From: Atriophallophorus winterbourni
Lineage: Eukaryota > Platyhelminthes > Trematoda > Plagiorchiida > Microphallidae
Assembly (NCBI GenBank): GCA_013407085.1
Contig: JACCGJ010005788.1
Location: forward strand, 1-64,000
Direction: 5' to 3'
Length of the DNA: 64,000 nucleotides
The first letter of the stretch is position 1; every line of letters starts with the position of its first letter. The position numbers and the translations under genes are program-made. The notes under the pieces are model-generated. The model did not search any database and had not been told where the DNA came from. It worked only from the letters and a program-made list of their open reading frames with translations. This document shows, piece after piece, positions 33,000-43,615 of this stretch.

Positions 33000-35840
33000 T
33001 GCTTTAAGCTGCTGCATAAATGGGCTCTAAGATGAATTTCCCAGCACAGAATTGTAAGTCAAATTGATAATTTAATAAAAAAGATAACCAATTCGTAGAA
33101 ATTTGGTTTCACTTAGTTGAACGACTGCTTATTTCTCGTTCACCATTGATGAAATACATACAAATCACTTGCAGGCTTTAAACAGTACGCAGTAGATAGC
33201 ACCTGTGTGAAAATCATAATATAGTCCACTAAGAATAATACCTTGCGTGACAGCATTTGCGGTAAGACATTGACCTAACCCAGAAAATAACTGACACTGA
33301 CATGAAAGCTTGCAGTGCACAACAAATGACATCAATCACTCTTGTATTGTGGTGACACGCATATTGGTCTTGCAACTTGAGAGGTAACATTTAGGCCATA
33401 CGATTTGTTAGCACATGCTCATTTGTTTTGGTTCTCGTATTAGTTGACAGTAAGCCTTTTGATCGAGCGCGGATTATAGCTTCATTGTCATACGTTAGGG
33501 TTCAGTGTGATTATCGCCGTTAGCATTTTCGTCTAGCGAACATGCAAACATAGCTGCGACACAGTCAGCATATTTTACGATTCAATGTGATGAACAATCT
33601 TCTACGGCAATATGTTCTTTATCATTGTTGTCCTCACAGAATGAAGTGTGAGATGACACCAATTTGTAGGAGCTGATCAACTACCATTCTTGTATATAAA
33701 TGAAATTATCCGTTCTAACCGCTGTTGAAAAAAACCTTTCTGAGTATGACGTATTTAAACGATTCACACAGTACTTGGCATAGACGCTGGCCACCGCACT
33801 TCAGTAAGGTGATCGCTTCTATGTATATGGTATGGATCGTTATGCACAAATGCCTTTGTACAATCGTTTGATTGATTTAGATATCAGTCAGCTGTTGCGT
33901 CACGAATGATGTCAGTAAGTATTCTTCCTATCGGATTGCTATTTAACCGAAGACGTTTGCATAAATTTTGGCAAGATGATCGATTATTTTCTATTCCGAG
34001 GAATTCACTCTTCCTTCATTAAGCACATGTAAGATTTCCAGTTTAAAGCTGTTAAGCGTCAACAAATTGATGAAGCAATTAAAGCTTCCTAACTATTTTC
34101 AATTCAAGTGGTGGTGAAAACATTACGTGCTTGCTTTTATAAGGACGTTTTTTGTTCCAATATCTGCAAAACTCTGCGAAATTGCAAGCAAAGAGTCGCT
34201 GTGTTGTGCTTATCGAGCTATTGCTAGTTGACTACCCATAACGGGACACATGCGCTCCAATAGTCCATCCTCCTCGTATACTAACCTGGCCGTCTTTAGC
34301 TACATAGGTATTCGAGAACTAAAATATTATGGTCACTTGCACCGAGAAAATCAATGTTGTAAATGTCAAAGTTTATCGTTGCTTTCGAAGTAAGGAATAC
34401 ATTTTGAAAGAATGAAACCTCTGTCTTGCTCATGTGAAACCATATATTTCAGTTCACGGAATCTTTAATTAACTTTGATCTAATCTCGCAATGAGACAGC
34501 GAATCTTTATGGGTGAACTATCAGTGTTTGTGCGCATGCTGTTCATCTAAAAACCATAAATTTTGAGTATTGATCAGGGCCAGTGCGTAATTTTATTATG
34601 TCGATGATGCAGTCTTCTAGTGATCTCAAGTTTCGGGTTTCACCAGATAATTGTACCGGAGCATATTTATGCATTAGAGAACCTCATGATAGAATCGTGC
34701 GAAACTCCAACTTTTCACAGGCGATCGTTTGAAAGTAGAATCATCTTAGGGGTCGATATTTTTGCATATATGTTCATACATTGTTGTTTCAATAACAGCG
34801 ATACGGCCCGGCGTGTAACATTTACACAATTCGGTTGGTTTAGACATATTATTGAACAAAATTTGCAATTCTTATATAGACATTTATAAATAGCATTTAG
34901 CGTGCAACGATAAGTCAGTTTGGTATTTACAGTCCCGATGCTGTGGATGCCGAACCCTGGTGGATTAATAAAACTAGGTTCCGTATTTTTACTTGTGAAT
35001 TTGTTTAAGACTCGAAGTATTTTGCTAAGGGACTCGGTAGTTTTACTTCAGCATCTGCTTTATGATCGCAAGATGTAATGTTTTTAGTTAATGTGTTTCT
35101 ACTGAGTGTCAGTTAGAATCTGACAGAATGCGCAAGGTATTATTTGTATGTCGATGTACAGAGAAAGGTGTTTTACATTTTAAACGATGTGAGTGCAAAT
35201 GACAAACCACTTTCAGATGTCACGTTTTCACTTCGAGTGAAAAAGCGTACGTCCTGTCGCAAAAACATTAGTTCGTCTTAGATTTCTTCGCTCTCATCCT
35301 GGCTTTAAAAGGCGCTTGAGTTTTTTAATTCCTATAGAGTTTCGAGGCTTTTGCAATATTATCGAATTTTGGGTCAGGAAATATAAGCTGAAAACCGTCG
35401 ACCGTCGACGCCTGAACTTAATTTTATGAAGGTTCAAAACGATTCCCCGAATATTAAATGCGAACATCAGACATGCGATGGAATATGCAGTTGAGGCATG
35501 GCTTAAAAAGATGTTGTAGTTGTAGTTAGAAATCTTGTAGCCCTACTGATTCGGAAACCATACAACGAGTGAATCGAAGCTCTGAAAGTATGCTTTTTTC
35601 CGCGTCTTCGTCACCGGGCGGATTTGATTTTGGTTAAAAATATTACAACTGCTAGGAATCACATTCTACCATGCTTATTCAATCTACGGGGCTCGCATAA
35701 AGCTAGATTTCACACATTTTTGACGTGCAAGTTTGTTTTACTTTCAGCAATCTACATCAAACTCGTCTAAACAACATATGTTCAATGAGATGACTTGATG
35801 CCTTTTTGACACAAACCATTCATCACAGAAAATTATACAT
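33000..35840. other. Unit 1 spacer, no recognised gene
   Basis: Collinear with 50200-52005 plus 55773-56790. It includes an unrecognised 89-codon frame (34620-34889) that is interrupted in unit 2 by the RTE insertion. Position 34807-34834 is the counterpart of the RTE insertion point. Confidence 0.4.
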
Positions 35841-35844
35841 CACG

Positions 35845-36565
35845 AACCCAAGGATCCACTTATGTTATCCCATCTGATTCTTGAACGGAAGGGAAGGGTG
35901 CCTCAAACACTAAGGAAAAAACGGTATCGCGGAGTATGGTTCTACTTGTGGTACCAGAAAATACCACTGAAGCATCGGGACAGGAAACAGCAGATCATGA
36001 CTCCAAGCAGTGGCGTTACATTGCGTCTTTGCTTAATATTTCTAACGTTGTGATCACTGACACTTTCCGGGTGCCTTTTTCAATAAACTATAAAGGAGAC
36101 GGACCGAAACCTCTCAGGATTACCTTTTTAACTAGCGACATGGCTGAATTTGTCAAGTCCGAATGGAAAAAAGCAAAACGTGCTTTACCGAAAGACATTA
36201 GACTTTGTCCACCGAGACCAAGTACCATGAGTGAGACACATTCGCGGCTGGGGGCGGTAGACGGCAGCGTTCCCACCGAAACGGAAGCAATCAATACATC
36301 AAAAAACGTAGTGGTTCTATGGAATGCGCTACCGCAAGATGTTGTGAATGCAACGACAATTGATGTTTTCAAATCGAAATTGGATGCATACGTCAAAGAA
36401 AACCCTGAATTTGGCACGGTGTATTGAAGCAACACGAACCCAGAAAAATATTAACAATGTGTTTTTAATTGAAAAAAACTTTTTTCGCAATAGTTGTCAT
36501 CCGATGGTACGTGTAAAGCATTAGCTTTTTATCACCATAAATCTTGATTCTTGATTCTTGAACTC
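35845..36565 (+). pseudogene. CR1/SR-like non-LTR remnant: ORF1-like part joined to an RT tail, unit 1
   Basis: An open frame (35936-36427, 163 codons) joins two parts. Residues 1-100 (VLLVVPENTTEA, PKPLRITFLTS, then WKKAKRAL) look like an ORF1-type nucleic-acid-binding protein of a non-LTR element. Residues 115-163 (VVVLWNALPQDVV, FKSKLDAYV) look like the extreme C-terminus of a CR1/jockey-type polymerase. The whole polymerase body is missing between them. An upstream piece (about 35845-35930, EPKDPLMLSHLILERKGRVP) is in another frame. The region ends with TTGATTCTTGATTCTTG at 36541-36557, a short-tandem 3' end typical of CR1-like elements. Confidence 0.6.
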
Positions 36566-36886
36566 CTAAGGCATCTACTACTTTCTCCTTGTTATATTAT
36601 TTGTAGTTCCCATGTTGTACTATGCTTTATTGTGTAGCTATATGCGTTTTAAGCCAATAAAATTGAATTGACCCCGTGGTTGCGTGTTCTAACAGATGTC
36701 TCACTAACGCCAGATGAAAAGACGACCAATAAAATATCTCGATTAATATTCACAGTGTTTGACTGTGTGAATTCAGTACGCTCTCGAACAGATCTTGTTT
36801 GTGACGGGAAGTCATGAAATTTTCGCTTATATGAATGCTCGTACTTCATGCTTGGTGTACATTATCAGTAAAATTTTGATCACACA

Positions 36887-37129
36887 ATGTGCTGTGGTGC
36901 ATCACATACGGCAAGTCACTTTTCTCGCTTCAGTCACACCTATGTCAAATATATTTTGCAAGCGACGTTCAGTGAGCTTAAAGCGGTCACGATGGCGCGT
37001 AAGATAGTGGACTGCTCTCATGATCGTGTCACGTCGGTCTTTAAAAATGAATCAATATGTTTGGAGCAAATAGCTCGGAAACACGATGAAAGTAATCGTG
37101 CTTTCGGGATAAATGAGTGTCAGATTTAA
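36887..37129 (+). CDS. Unrecognised 80-residue ORF, unit 1
   Basis: A plus frame with charged C-terminal half (NESICLEQIARKHDESNRAF) is kept open in both copies with about six residue changes. No recognised family and no clear splice sites. It may be part of a decayed mobile element. Confidence 0.15.
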   Translation: MCCGASHTASHFSRFSHTYVKYILQATFSELKAVTMARKIVDCSHDRVTSVFKNESICLEQIARKHDESNRAFGINECQI

Positions 37130-37246
37130 ACGACAATGTTTAAGCATTCGTTAAGTGGATTCAAATGATTTTAGATTTATTCTAGATTAAAATATACCGA
37201 TAACCACTGACATGGGCAAAAGTATGGGTAAGCGAGTTGAGCATAA

Positions 37247-37516
37247 CTACAAGCAATGGGGTTTTCTTGCTGATAATATTTTCGTCGAAAAGGCCGTTGC
37301 TGTTGATACTTTCAGACTGCCTTCTTCAGAGATAAACAAAGTTAATTGACCACGTCCACTAAAACTAAACTTCCGGAAGGGACTATGATTGATACCGTAC
37401 GTTCCAACTGGAAATGCTGGAATCGCAAAATCACCAAAGGTGTAATCCTTTCCAATTAAAGAAATACTGGTTGCAGGATTGTCACGTCCGGGGCGGTTTT
37501 GAAGATGAGCTCTCAA
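37247..37516 (-). CDS. Unrecognised ORF, 89 residues, unchanged between units, unit 1
   Basis: The minus frame stays open from an acceptor-like TTTTTTAAAATTGAG to a stop at 37247, with a balanced protein-like composition (GKDYTFGDFAIPAFPVGTYG and a Cys near the end). The translation of the unit 2 copy is identical, while nearby ORFs differ. It could be a 3' exon of an unrecognised gene lying next to the RTE 5' end. I do not recognise a family. Confidence 0.3.
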   Translation of the reverse strand: MRAHLQNRPGRDNPATSISLIGKDYTFGDFAIPAFPVGTYGINHSPFRKFSFSGRGQLTLFISEEGSLKVSTATAFSTKILSARKPHCL

Positions 37517-37529
37517 TTTTAAAAAAAAT

Positions 37530-39225
37530 GCTCCAATGGCACGCGTCTTATATAACCTCTGACAACTAAGTCCAGCCCCTGGCCTGCACGCGTTGTACTG
37601 TGTGAGCAGGCGGAACTGCCTCTACTCACAGGAGAAAGGGCGAAGGCGGCTGGCTGGTGCCTCAAAACCAGCCTGCTTCGAGCATGTGGAGCTCGTATGT
37701 CTATGAAGGCGTCCACCTATGGGAAGAAAAACCTTATCTTATTCAATCATGGAAAAGGCTTCGTGAGTCAACGTTGAGTAAAATTCCGAAGCCAGAGTAC
37801 CGTTAAGCACCTGCGACGGCATCGTTTTCCAAAAGTATCAGCCTAGCTGTTCCTCTAATTCCGTTGGTGCCGTGGACAGGGAGCACTTGCTGCATGAGCA
37901 TCATCTAGTTCTCCACATTTAACTGCCCTGGCCTACATCACAACGCACCAATGAGAGGACACTCAATTCCGTTTCTACGGATACACGGACCACGGGAAGC
38001 AGCAGATACCGGTTAAAAGCTATGGCTCGACTGGCGTAGAGCTTAGCACATGGGGCTGCTTCCGACGGTGGGAGAGATTTTCGCCTCTCATTGGACGGCT
38101 ACCGCCCACCTCAAGCTGGGCTGCCCCCGATCAATGAAGTGCCGTCTCGCCAAAGTCTGTTATTCACATTTGTTGCATGAAGATAACGAATAAACCGGCA
38201 AGCAGACTGTGTTTCCGCACCAGCTAAAAGGATTACTAAACAACCAAGGTCATTTCTCCTACTGGATAGCTGGAACGTGCGGTCCATGTTTCCAGGATTT
38301 CATGACGACGTCTCGAATATCTGAGGCATAATAAAATCACATGTGATTAACAATGAGCTTAAGAGGCTGAATGTCGACGTGGCTGCCCTGCGATATACGC
38401 AATTACCAGACACTGGTAAGCTAACAGAATGAGATTACACATTTTTGGAAAGAAAGGGGTTCTAATGAACCTCAACTGCATGCAGTTAGTTTTGGCGTGT
38501 GAAACGACATACTGAAAGCAGCAGAACCAAGCAGCAGTGGGAGCGAACAGATTTGTTCTCTAGATCTGAAGTGCATTAGTGATACCCTTACGTTGGCACC
38601 GACGCTCTCTGCGACGCCTGCTGAAACAGACGCTCTTTATCATAACCTCGCAACAGTCCTCAAAAACGTGCCAAAAAACTGTGAGTGGTATTTGTTTATT
38701 TCAATGCCAGTTTTTGTGCAGATTACGAGTCTTGGTAAAAGTGTCTCGGAAATTTCGGTATAGGTAAAACCAATAAAAATGGAAAACGCCGGTTAGAAAT
38801 GTGCACACAGTTCAGTCTCTATGTCAGTAACACTTTCTTTAAAACAAAAAACAGCATAAAGTCTCTTGGGAACATCCTCGCGCTAAGTATTGGCATCAGC
38901 TCGATCTTATTATTGTTAGGCGCAGTAATACAGGAAGCGTACACCCCACCCAATCATATCACAGCGCAGATTACAACACTGATAATTCACTGGTCCGTGC
39001 AAAACTGAAGCTTCCCCAGGCGAGATTTCATCGCACCACATTTTTTGTTTATCCTAGGATAGACGTCACTCGCATGTGCGAAACTTATCTAGCTGTGCGA
39101 TTTACAAATGGATTCACTGCCGAATTTCACAAGACAACCGCCATGGAATCGGCTTCAAGAAACTGGGAATCTATAAAAAAAGTTACATATGCCGAGTCGC
39201 ACTTTCCGCTTCCGGTTCTAAGACG
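37530..39225 (+). pseudogene. Decayed 5' part of an RTE-like element, unit 1
   Basis: A GC-rich 5' region (37550-38160; GGGAGAGATTTTCGCCTCTC, GGACGGCTACCGCCCACCTC) is followed by a broken endonuclease domain at about 38260-38600. Readable pieces are SWNVRSMFPG, NNELKRLNVDVAAL, QLPDTGKLTE and DYTFLERKG. Further pieces at 38970-39225 (AKLKLPQARFHR, LAVRFTNGF, SRNWESIKK) match the endonuclease-RT linker region. Stops and shifts are numerous. The element ends abruptly where dpy-19 exon 13 sequence begins. Confidence 0.65.
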
Positions 39226-39850
39226 AAAGACAGCAACTAATGCCATATTTACTGCATCGATGCAACTCATGGCAGCAGTCAAATTGTGTACCGGTAGGCA
39301 TATTGCGAATCACCCACATTACGAGAATCACGCTTTAAGAGAACGCACGAAGCACGTGAGGCTAAACTTATGTTCACGATAAACCCCTCAGTTACAGATA
39401 CAGTTCGATGTTTAATTGTCCCCGTGTTTTTGTTGAATTTTCAGTTGATTGCTGGTTTATTTTCATTTTCCTCGTTTGTTAGCGCTCAATAATCATCTAT
39501 CTAATAAACGGTCTTTATGTTCTTATCTGCGTCTGTATACAGCTCTCTCTATATCGAACCAGCCATGTCGTAGACTTTTCAGAATTTAATTTTTAGTAAA
39601 TCGAGTTCCATCCAAAAATGTACTTAACTAACACACCATGTATTGATCTTCCCAATCCAATCTCGAAAAACCATATCATAGATTGATCCTCACGCTTAAT
39701 TCAGCTTTATCAGATTTACGGCCGTTTTCCCTCTGCGGACATACACGGACGTCTCACCAATCATTATATTTATTATTTTATTTTAGAAACATCTATTTGC
39801 TTTGCGGAAAGCACGGGCTGCGCGAGAGAGATATTTTTATTTAGACAATT
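39226..39850 (+). pseudogene. dpy-19 fragment (exon 13, intron 13, exon 14), unit 1
   Basis: Matches the parental gene from inside exon 13 (about 17140) to near the end of exon 14 (about 17750) and keeps the intron, so it is a DNA-level duplication, not a processed copy. Exon 13 peptides such as NAIFTASMQLMAAV and GRHIANHPHYEN are readable and stay in frame with the upstream RTE remnant in a 102-codon ORF (39074-39382). Identity to the parent, roughly 85% in the intron, is lower than for the unit 2 copy. Confidence 0.85.
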
Positions 39851-39878
39851 TTCATATACAGACACTTATATAGCTATA

Positions 39879-40377
39879 CATTGGAACCCACCTACAACGA
39901 ACTCGTTTTCAACGAATTCTTGGGTTGAACGAACACACCATGATTTTCCAAATAACTTCCTTCTTTGTAAGACTATTTAAAACATTCGTATAACTAATCT
40001 GTTCGTTACGAATTTCGCCTTTTACGAGCATTGTACACGTTCCTGGCCTCTATGTTTGTTTAATAAAGTTCATACAAACAACGAACTCGCTTTGTCTGGC
40101 CTTTAACACACAACGCTTTAAAATAAATTTACTATTATTAACATGAACTTAGATTTAATGTTGTGATCTGTGTGCTGTGGCATCATCTATTCGTCAAATG
40201 CTTGCACGCATGCAGAAACACACAAAAGTAAGATATTCTTCATTTCTTTATTGTTTACACGTGTACAGTAAAACGGCGGCAAAATCACGTCTGGCAATGC
40301 GTTTACTTGCAACGAATTCCACTTTTAACGAACATTTTACTTTCACCCCAGAGATTCGTTGTACCCGGGTTCCACTG
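39879..40377 (+). mobile_element. 499-bp MITE with TA target duplication, unit 1/2 junction
   Basis: Terminal inverted repeats CATTGGAACCCACCTACAAC and, at the right end, the complement of CAGTGGAACCCGGGTACAAC; flanked by TA on both sides (39877-39878 and 40378-40379). The interior is rich in AACGAA motifs. TA duplication and TIR type fit a non-autonomous Tc1/mariner or pogo-like element. The uninterrupted site exists at about 22852. No transposase is encoded. Confidence 0.85.
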
Positions 40378-40379
40378 TA

Positions 40380-42900
40380 TATTGTAATAATATTTTTCGT
40401 AAAATGCCTATCTCCACGCTCAGTCATACTCGCTTATTTTATTAATCAAACATTAGCCACAATCAGCGCAACTGCTAATTTTTGAGTAAAAACGTTCTCA
40501 GCACAGTGATAAGTTTGCCTCTTTACAACTATGTACAACAATAGATTTCGACTTAACCATATTCTATTATCCCATCTCATCAAACCAATCAATGATCAAA
40601 CCAAATGTATGTCGTACTCATGTCAGCAAATGTGTCCAAACGACTCCGATTGAATGCTCCTTCGTGAAGAGCATAGAATATGTTGGCCAGGAGGAAACAA
40701 TTTCAGATAAGCATGTCCAGTGCAGTGAAACCTAAGGGTGATTTAATATAATTACCAATGTCGCACGTCTGATTCACACAAATTTAGAACCAATGGTCAA
40801 TTTAAATTTCCATGTCAAGTTCTAATTACAAATTTACATTTGGCTGCGAAGAGACAAATGTCGCATAACAAGGGATATTTTTAAATAGAATTTGATACGC
40901 TGCACTAGAGTTTTTTTTATTTTTTCATATCTACACATATGTATAATGCATTTTCAGGGATCAATTCTTGTTGTCTACTTACGCGTAGCAAATATTTAAA
41001 CTTTTAAATAGTTCGCTCAACTTTGAATCGTAAATATACTACTTACAATGTAATCGGTAGTTTCATACCTGAATATAGTTTGTCAAACACAATTAAAGGA
41101 TATCTCAAGGGATTCTAATTATTTATATGTATACTTTTCATGAGCTTCTAATTTATAGCATCTGAGTTAACACGATACCATTGAACATTTATGTTTGGAT
41201 GAATCATTCGATTGGCGCTATCGACTATATATTCTAGATGAGCAAATTTTGAGTTACAGACGGTTGAACTTGTAGTAGAAGCAATAATCATATTCTCTGT
41301 TCTGTCAAAAGTATGAAAAGTTGGTCTCCTTAATGAAGATCGCCTGATAACAACAGCCGTGTTAAATTTCTTAAAACGTACTCAACTCCAACTTCTCGCA
41401 ATCCCTTGCAAACTGAGTGACGACAGTTGTCGGAAAAATACCTGCGAAAGCTTAACCGCAGCATTTCATTCGCTGAACTGAAGTCACATGTACCTCTTCG
41501 TTTCATTATAATAAGATAAGCAAACTGACTAAAGAATCTATCTTACCATGTACGTGAAGCATCAACATGAGTGACACATCTCAGTTAAGTGTCCCTAATT
41601 CAGTGTGAATTCAAGTTGGTGGTAAATTTATTGGTCGGATAAAGAGTAACGACCGTAGCTTGCTCAAAGATAAAGACACGTTTTCCTCAGTTTTATCCAT
41701 AATTAACGCCCCAAATATAGCTAAGAAGGTTTTAGGTTTGTTATAAACTGTAGATCGTCTGTGTCAGCAGCACAATGCTGTTTTCTGTAAATTTGGTACT
41801 TCTTCAGAAAAACAATTGATTCGATGTCTCTAGGAGAAATTATATGCTACTTTATTTTTGTACTGAACTTTCTTTTTTAGCCAACATGTTTTTATTGATG
41901 TAAGAAAATGAGTTTATTTCTGCATAGTAATTAATAATTTTGGAATGATTAGTATAATTTTTTGCGATATGCACGGAAACGTGAACAGACGTAAGATAGA
42001 TGAAAGTTCACATAATCGAGAAGCCAGAATGAGAACATCCGATTGATCATTGCAAAGTTAATATTTCTTGGATTAAGAAATCCTTCTAGCTTCGACTTTT
42101 TTCGTTGAGCTTTGCTTCAAATGTGCGTATTTTTTAAAGAAGATTTGGTCGACAGTTTACAGCTAGGTTAATTATATGCTGAGATTATATACTGCATTCT
42201 ACAAATAATCATATGCATGAAACGTGGTTTAAGTAACGTTACGCGCATTGAATCACGGTTACCCTGCTACAGCCACTCTTCTCATGCCGACGTATGCAAT
42301 CCACCAAATCAGAGATAAGATATTTCATGTTGTGACTGCACATTAAAAGAAGTCTCTTGTCAGTATCGTAGTTATACTGATTTGTGCCTTTGCATATATA
42401 ATAAAATAACATGATTTAACTTGGAATGACACATTTTCTTGTCTGATAATCAACACGCCGAACATAAGAAAAATGAATGAGTATTATATAAGCAATCCTC
42501 TGAGCGGATGCAAGTTGACATATGAAAATAAATCAAGGACGTTTTCGAGTTTCGGACTGAAAAACCTCAACCAGCTTTATATATTACTATCCGTTTCGGT
42601 CCGCTGCTATCAACGACGATAGTAATAGTTGGTTCAGGAAGACTTGCAACATTAGAAAAGTGGTAAACAAATTCATATTGTCCCTCCACGGCGTGACTTG
42701 CCTGTCTAACTGATCTAAGTCAACCGAACAATTTTTTGTGATCGACGAAAGCTTTGTTTGGGTGGATTATATTATAACTATGTTTCATCATAAAGCTTAT
42801 TTGTTTCTGTGAAAATAATAAAAAATAAAAACAAAAAAATAAAAAATAAAAAAGTACATTTGCCATTTTTATTTTGAAAACACTCCTAACAAAATACTAC
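40380..42900. other. Spacer between unit 1 dpy-19 fragment and p62-like c, no gene
   Basis: Homologous to 22860-26030 and 61324-63600. No maintained ORF. Contains a short A-rich run near 42817-42850. Confidence 0.5.
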
Positions 42901-43265
42901 CAATATGCAATTTGTTCGTACAACGAACCACGATGTTCAAACACAGAATCAGGTAGTGATTCGTGGTCAAGCACTCAAGGCGCTTATGGATGACCAAAGT
43001 GGTGTTGCTCACACTTCACTAACAGTTTCTGGCTGTTTGCCGTCATCAGGTGGAGACAGTAAGATTAAGTTCAGTAAACCTTGAAACAGTGGATAAATGG
43101 TAAACAAGGTTATACTTGAATGCCACTGTTGCATAGGGTTCGTACAACGAACCACGATGTTCAACACAGAATCACAAAGGGATTCGCGATCAAGCACTCT
43201 AGCCGCAAATGACCAAAGTAATGTGGTGTGTAAGGGCGGGGAATGTGAGCAAATGCTTTGTTGTT
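42900..43265 (-). repeat. Tandem dimer of the 240-bp family, 3' side of p62-like c
   Basis: Two monomers, each opening with GTTCGTACAACGAACCACGA (42914 and 43138), period about 224 here. Between them lie TTTCTGGCTGTTTGCCGTCA, GGAGACAGTAAGATTAAG and CAGTGGATAAATGGTAAACA, the reverse complement of the boxes seen at 24.5 and 30.4 kb. Unit 1 lacks this insert at about 26040. Confidence 0.75.
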
Positions 43266-43615
43266 CTTCAGATAAGCTAAGATGGCTAGCTTTGACAATT
43301 ATTAGCGAAATGTTGAACCAATACTCTGAGAACAACCTTAATTACGAATGACGCATCGCTTGAAATATGTCTGCGGAAGTTCGCTAAATTTTGCTCCAAT
43401 AGTTTTGATAATTTTACGCAAACATAGCCGAAGATAAATATACGAATTTGAAGAAATAAAACTTGCTGTAAAATTGTTGGCGAGATATTTACAAATGTAA
43501 AAATAGAACTGAGAAATGATTTGTATTGAGGAAAATGTCAGAGATTTCAAATTGATGTCCCAGTCTGAACACAAAATAAGTTTTGTTTCACATCATGGCT
43601 AAGTAATATTGATCC

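Larger units (their letters stand above)
26050..41620 (+). repeat. Segmental duplication, copy 1 (young core of array unit 1)
   Basis: Nearly collinear with 43250-62570, at about 97-99% identity over most of its length by eye. The offset is 17204 bases until 34.8 kb and about 20950 afterwards, because the second copy holds an RTE insertion. Contents in order: p62-like b, unrecognised ORFs, a CR1-like remnant, an RTE 5' fragment, a dpy-19 fragment and a MITE. Confidence 0.9.

Noticed and set aside
37519..37716. Minus-strand 65-codon ORF (also 58470-58667)
   Set aside because: Antisense to the GC-rich RTE 5' region and without protein-like features.
39226..39850. A second functional dpy-19 gene
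   Set aside because: Only two exons with their intron are present; no upstream or downstream exons accompany them.
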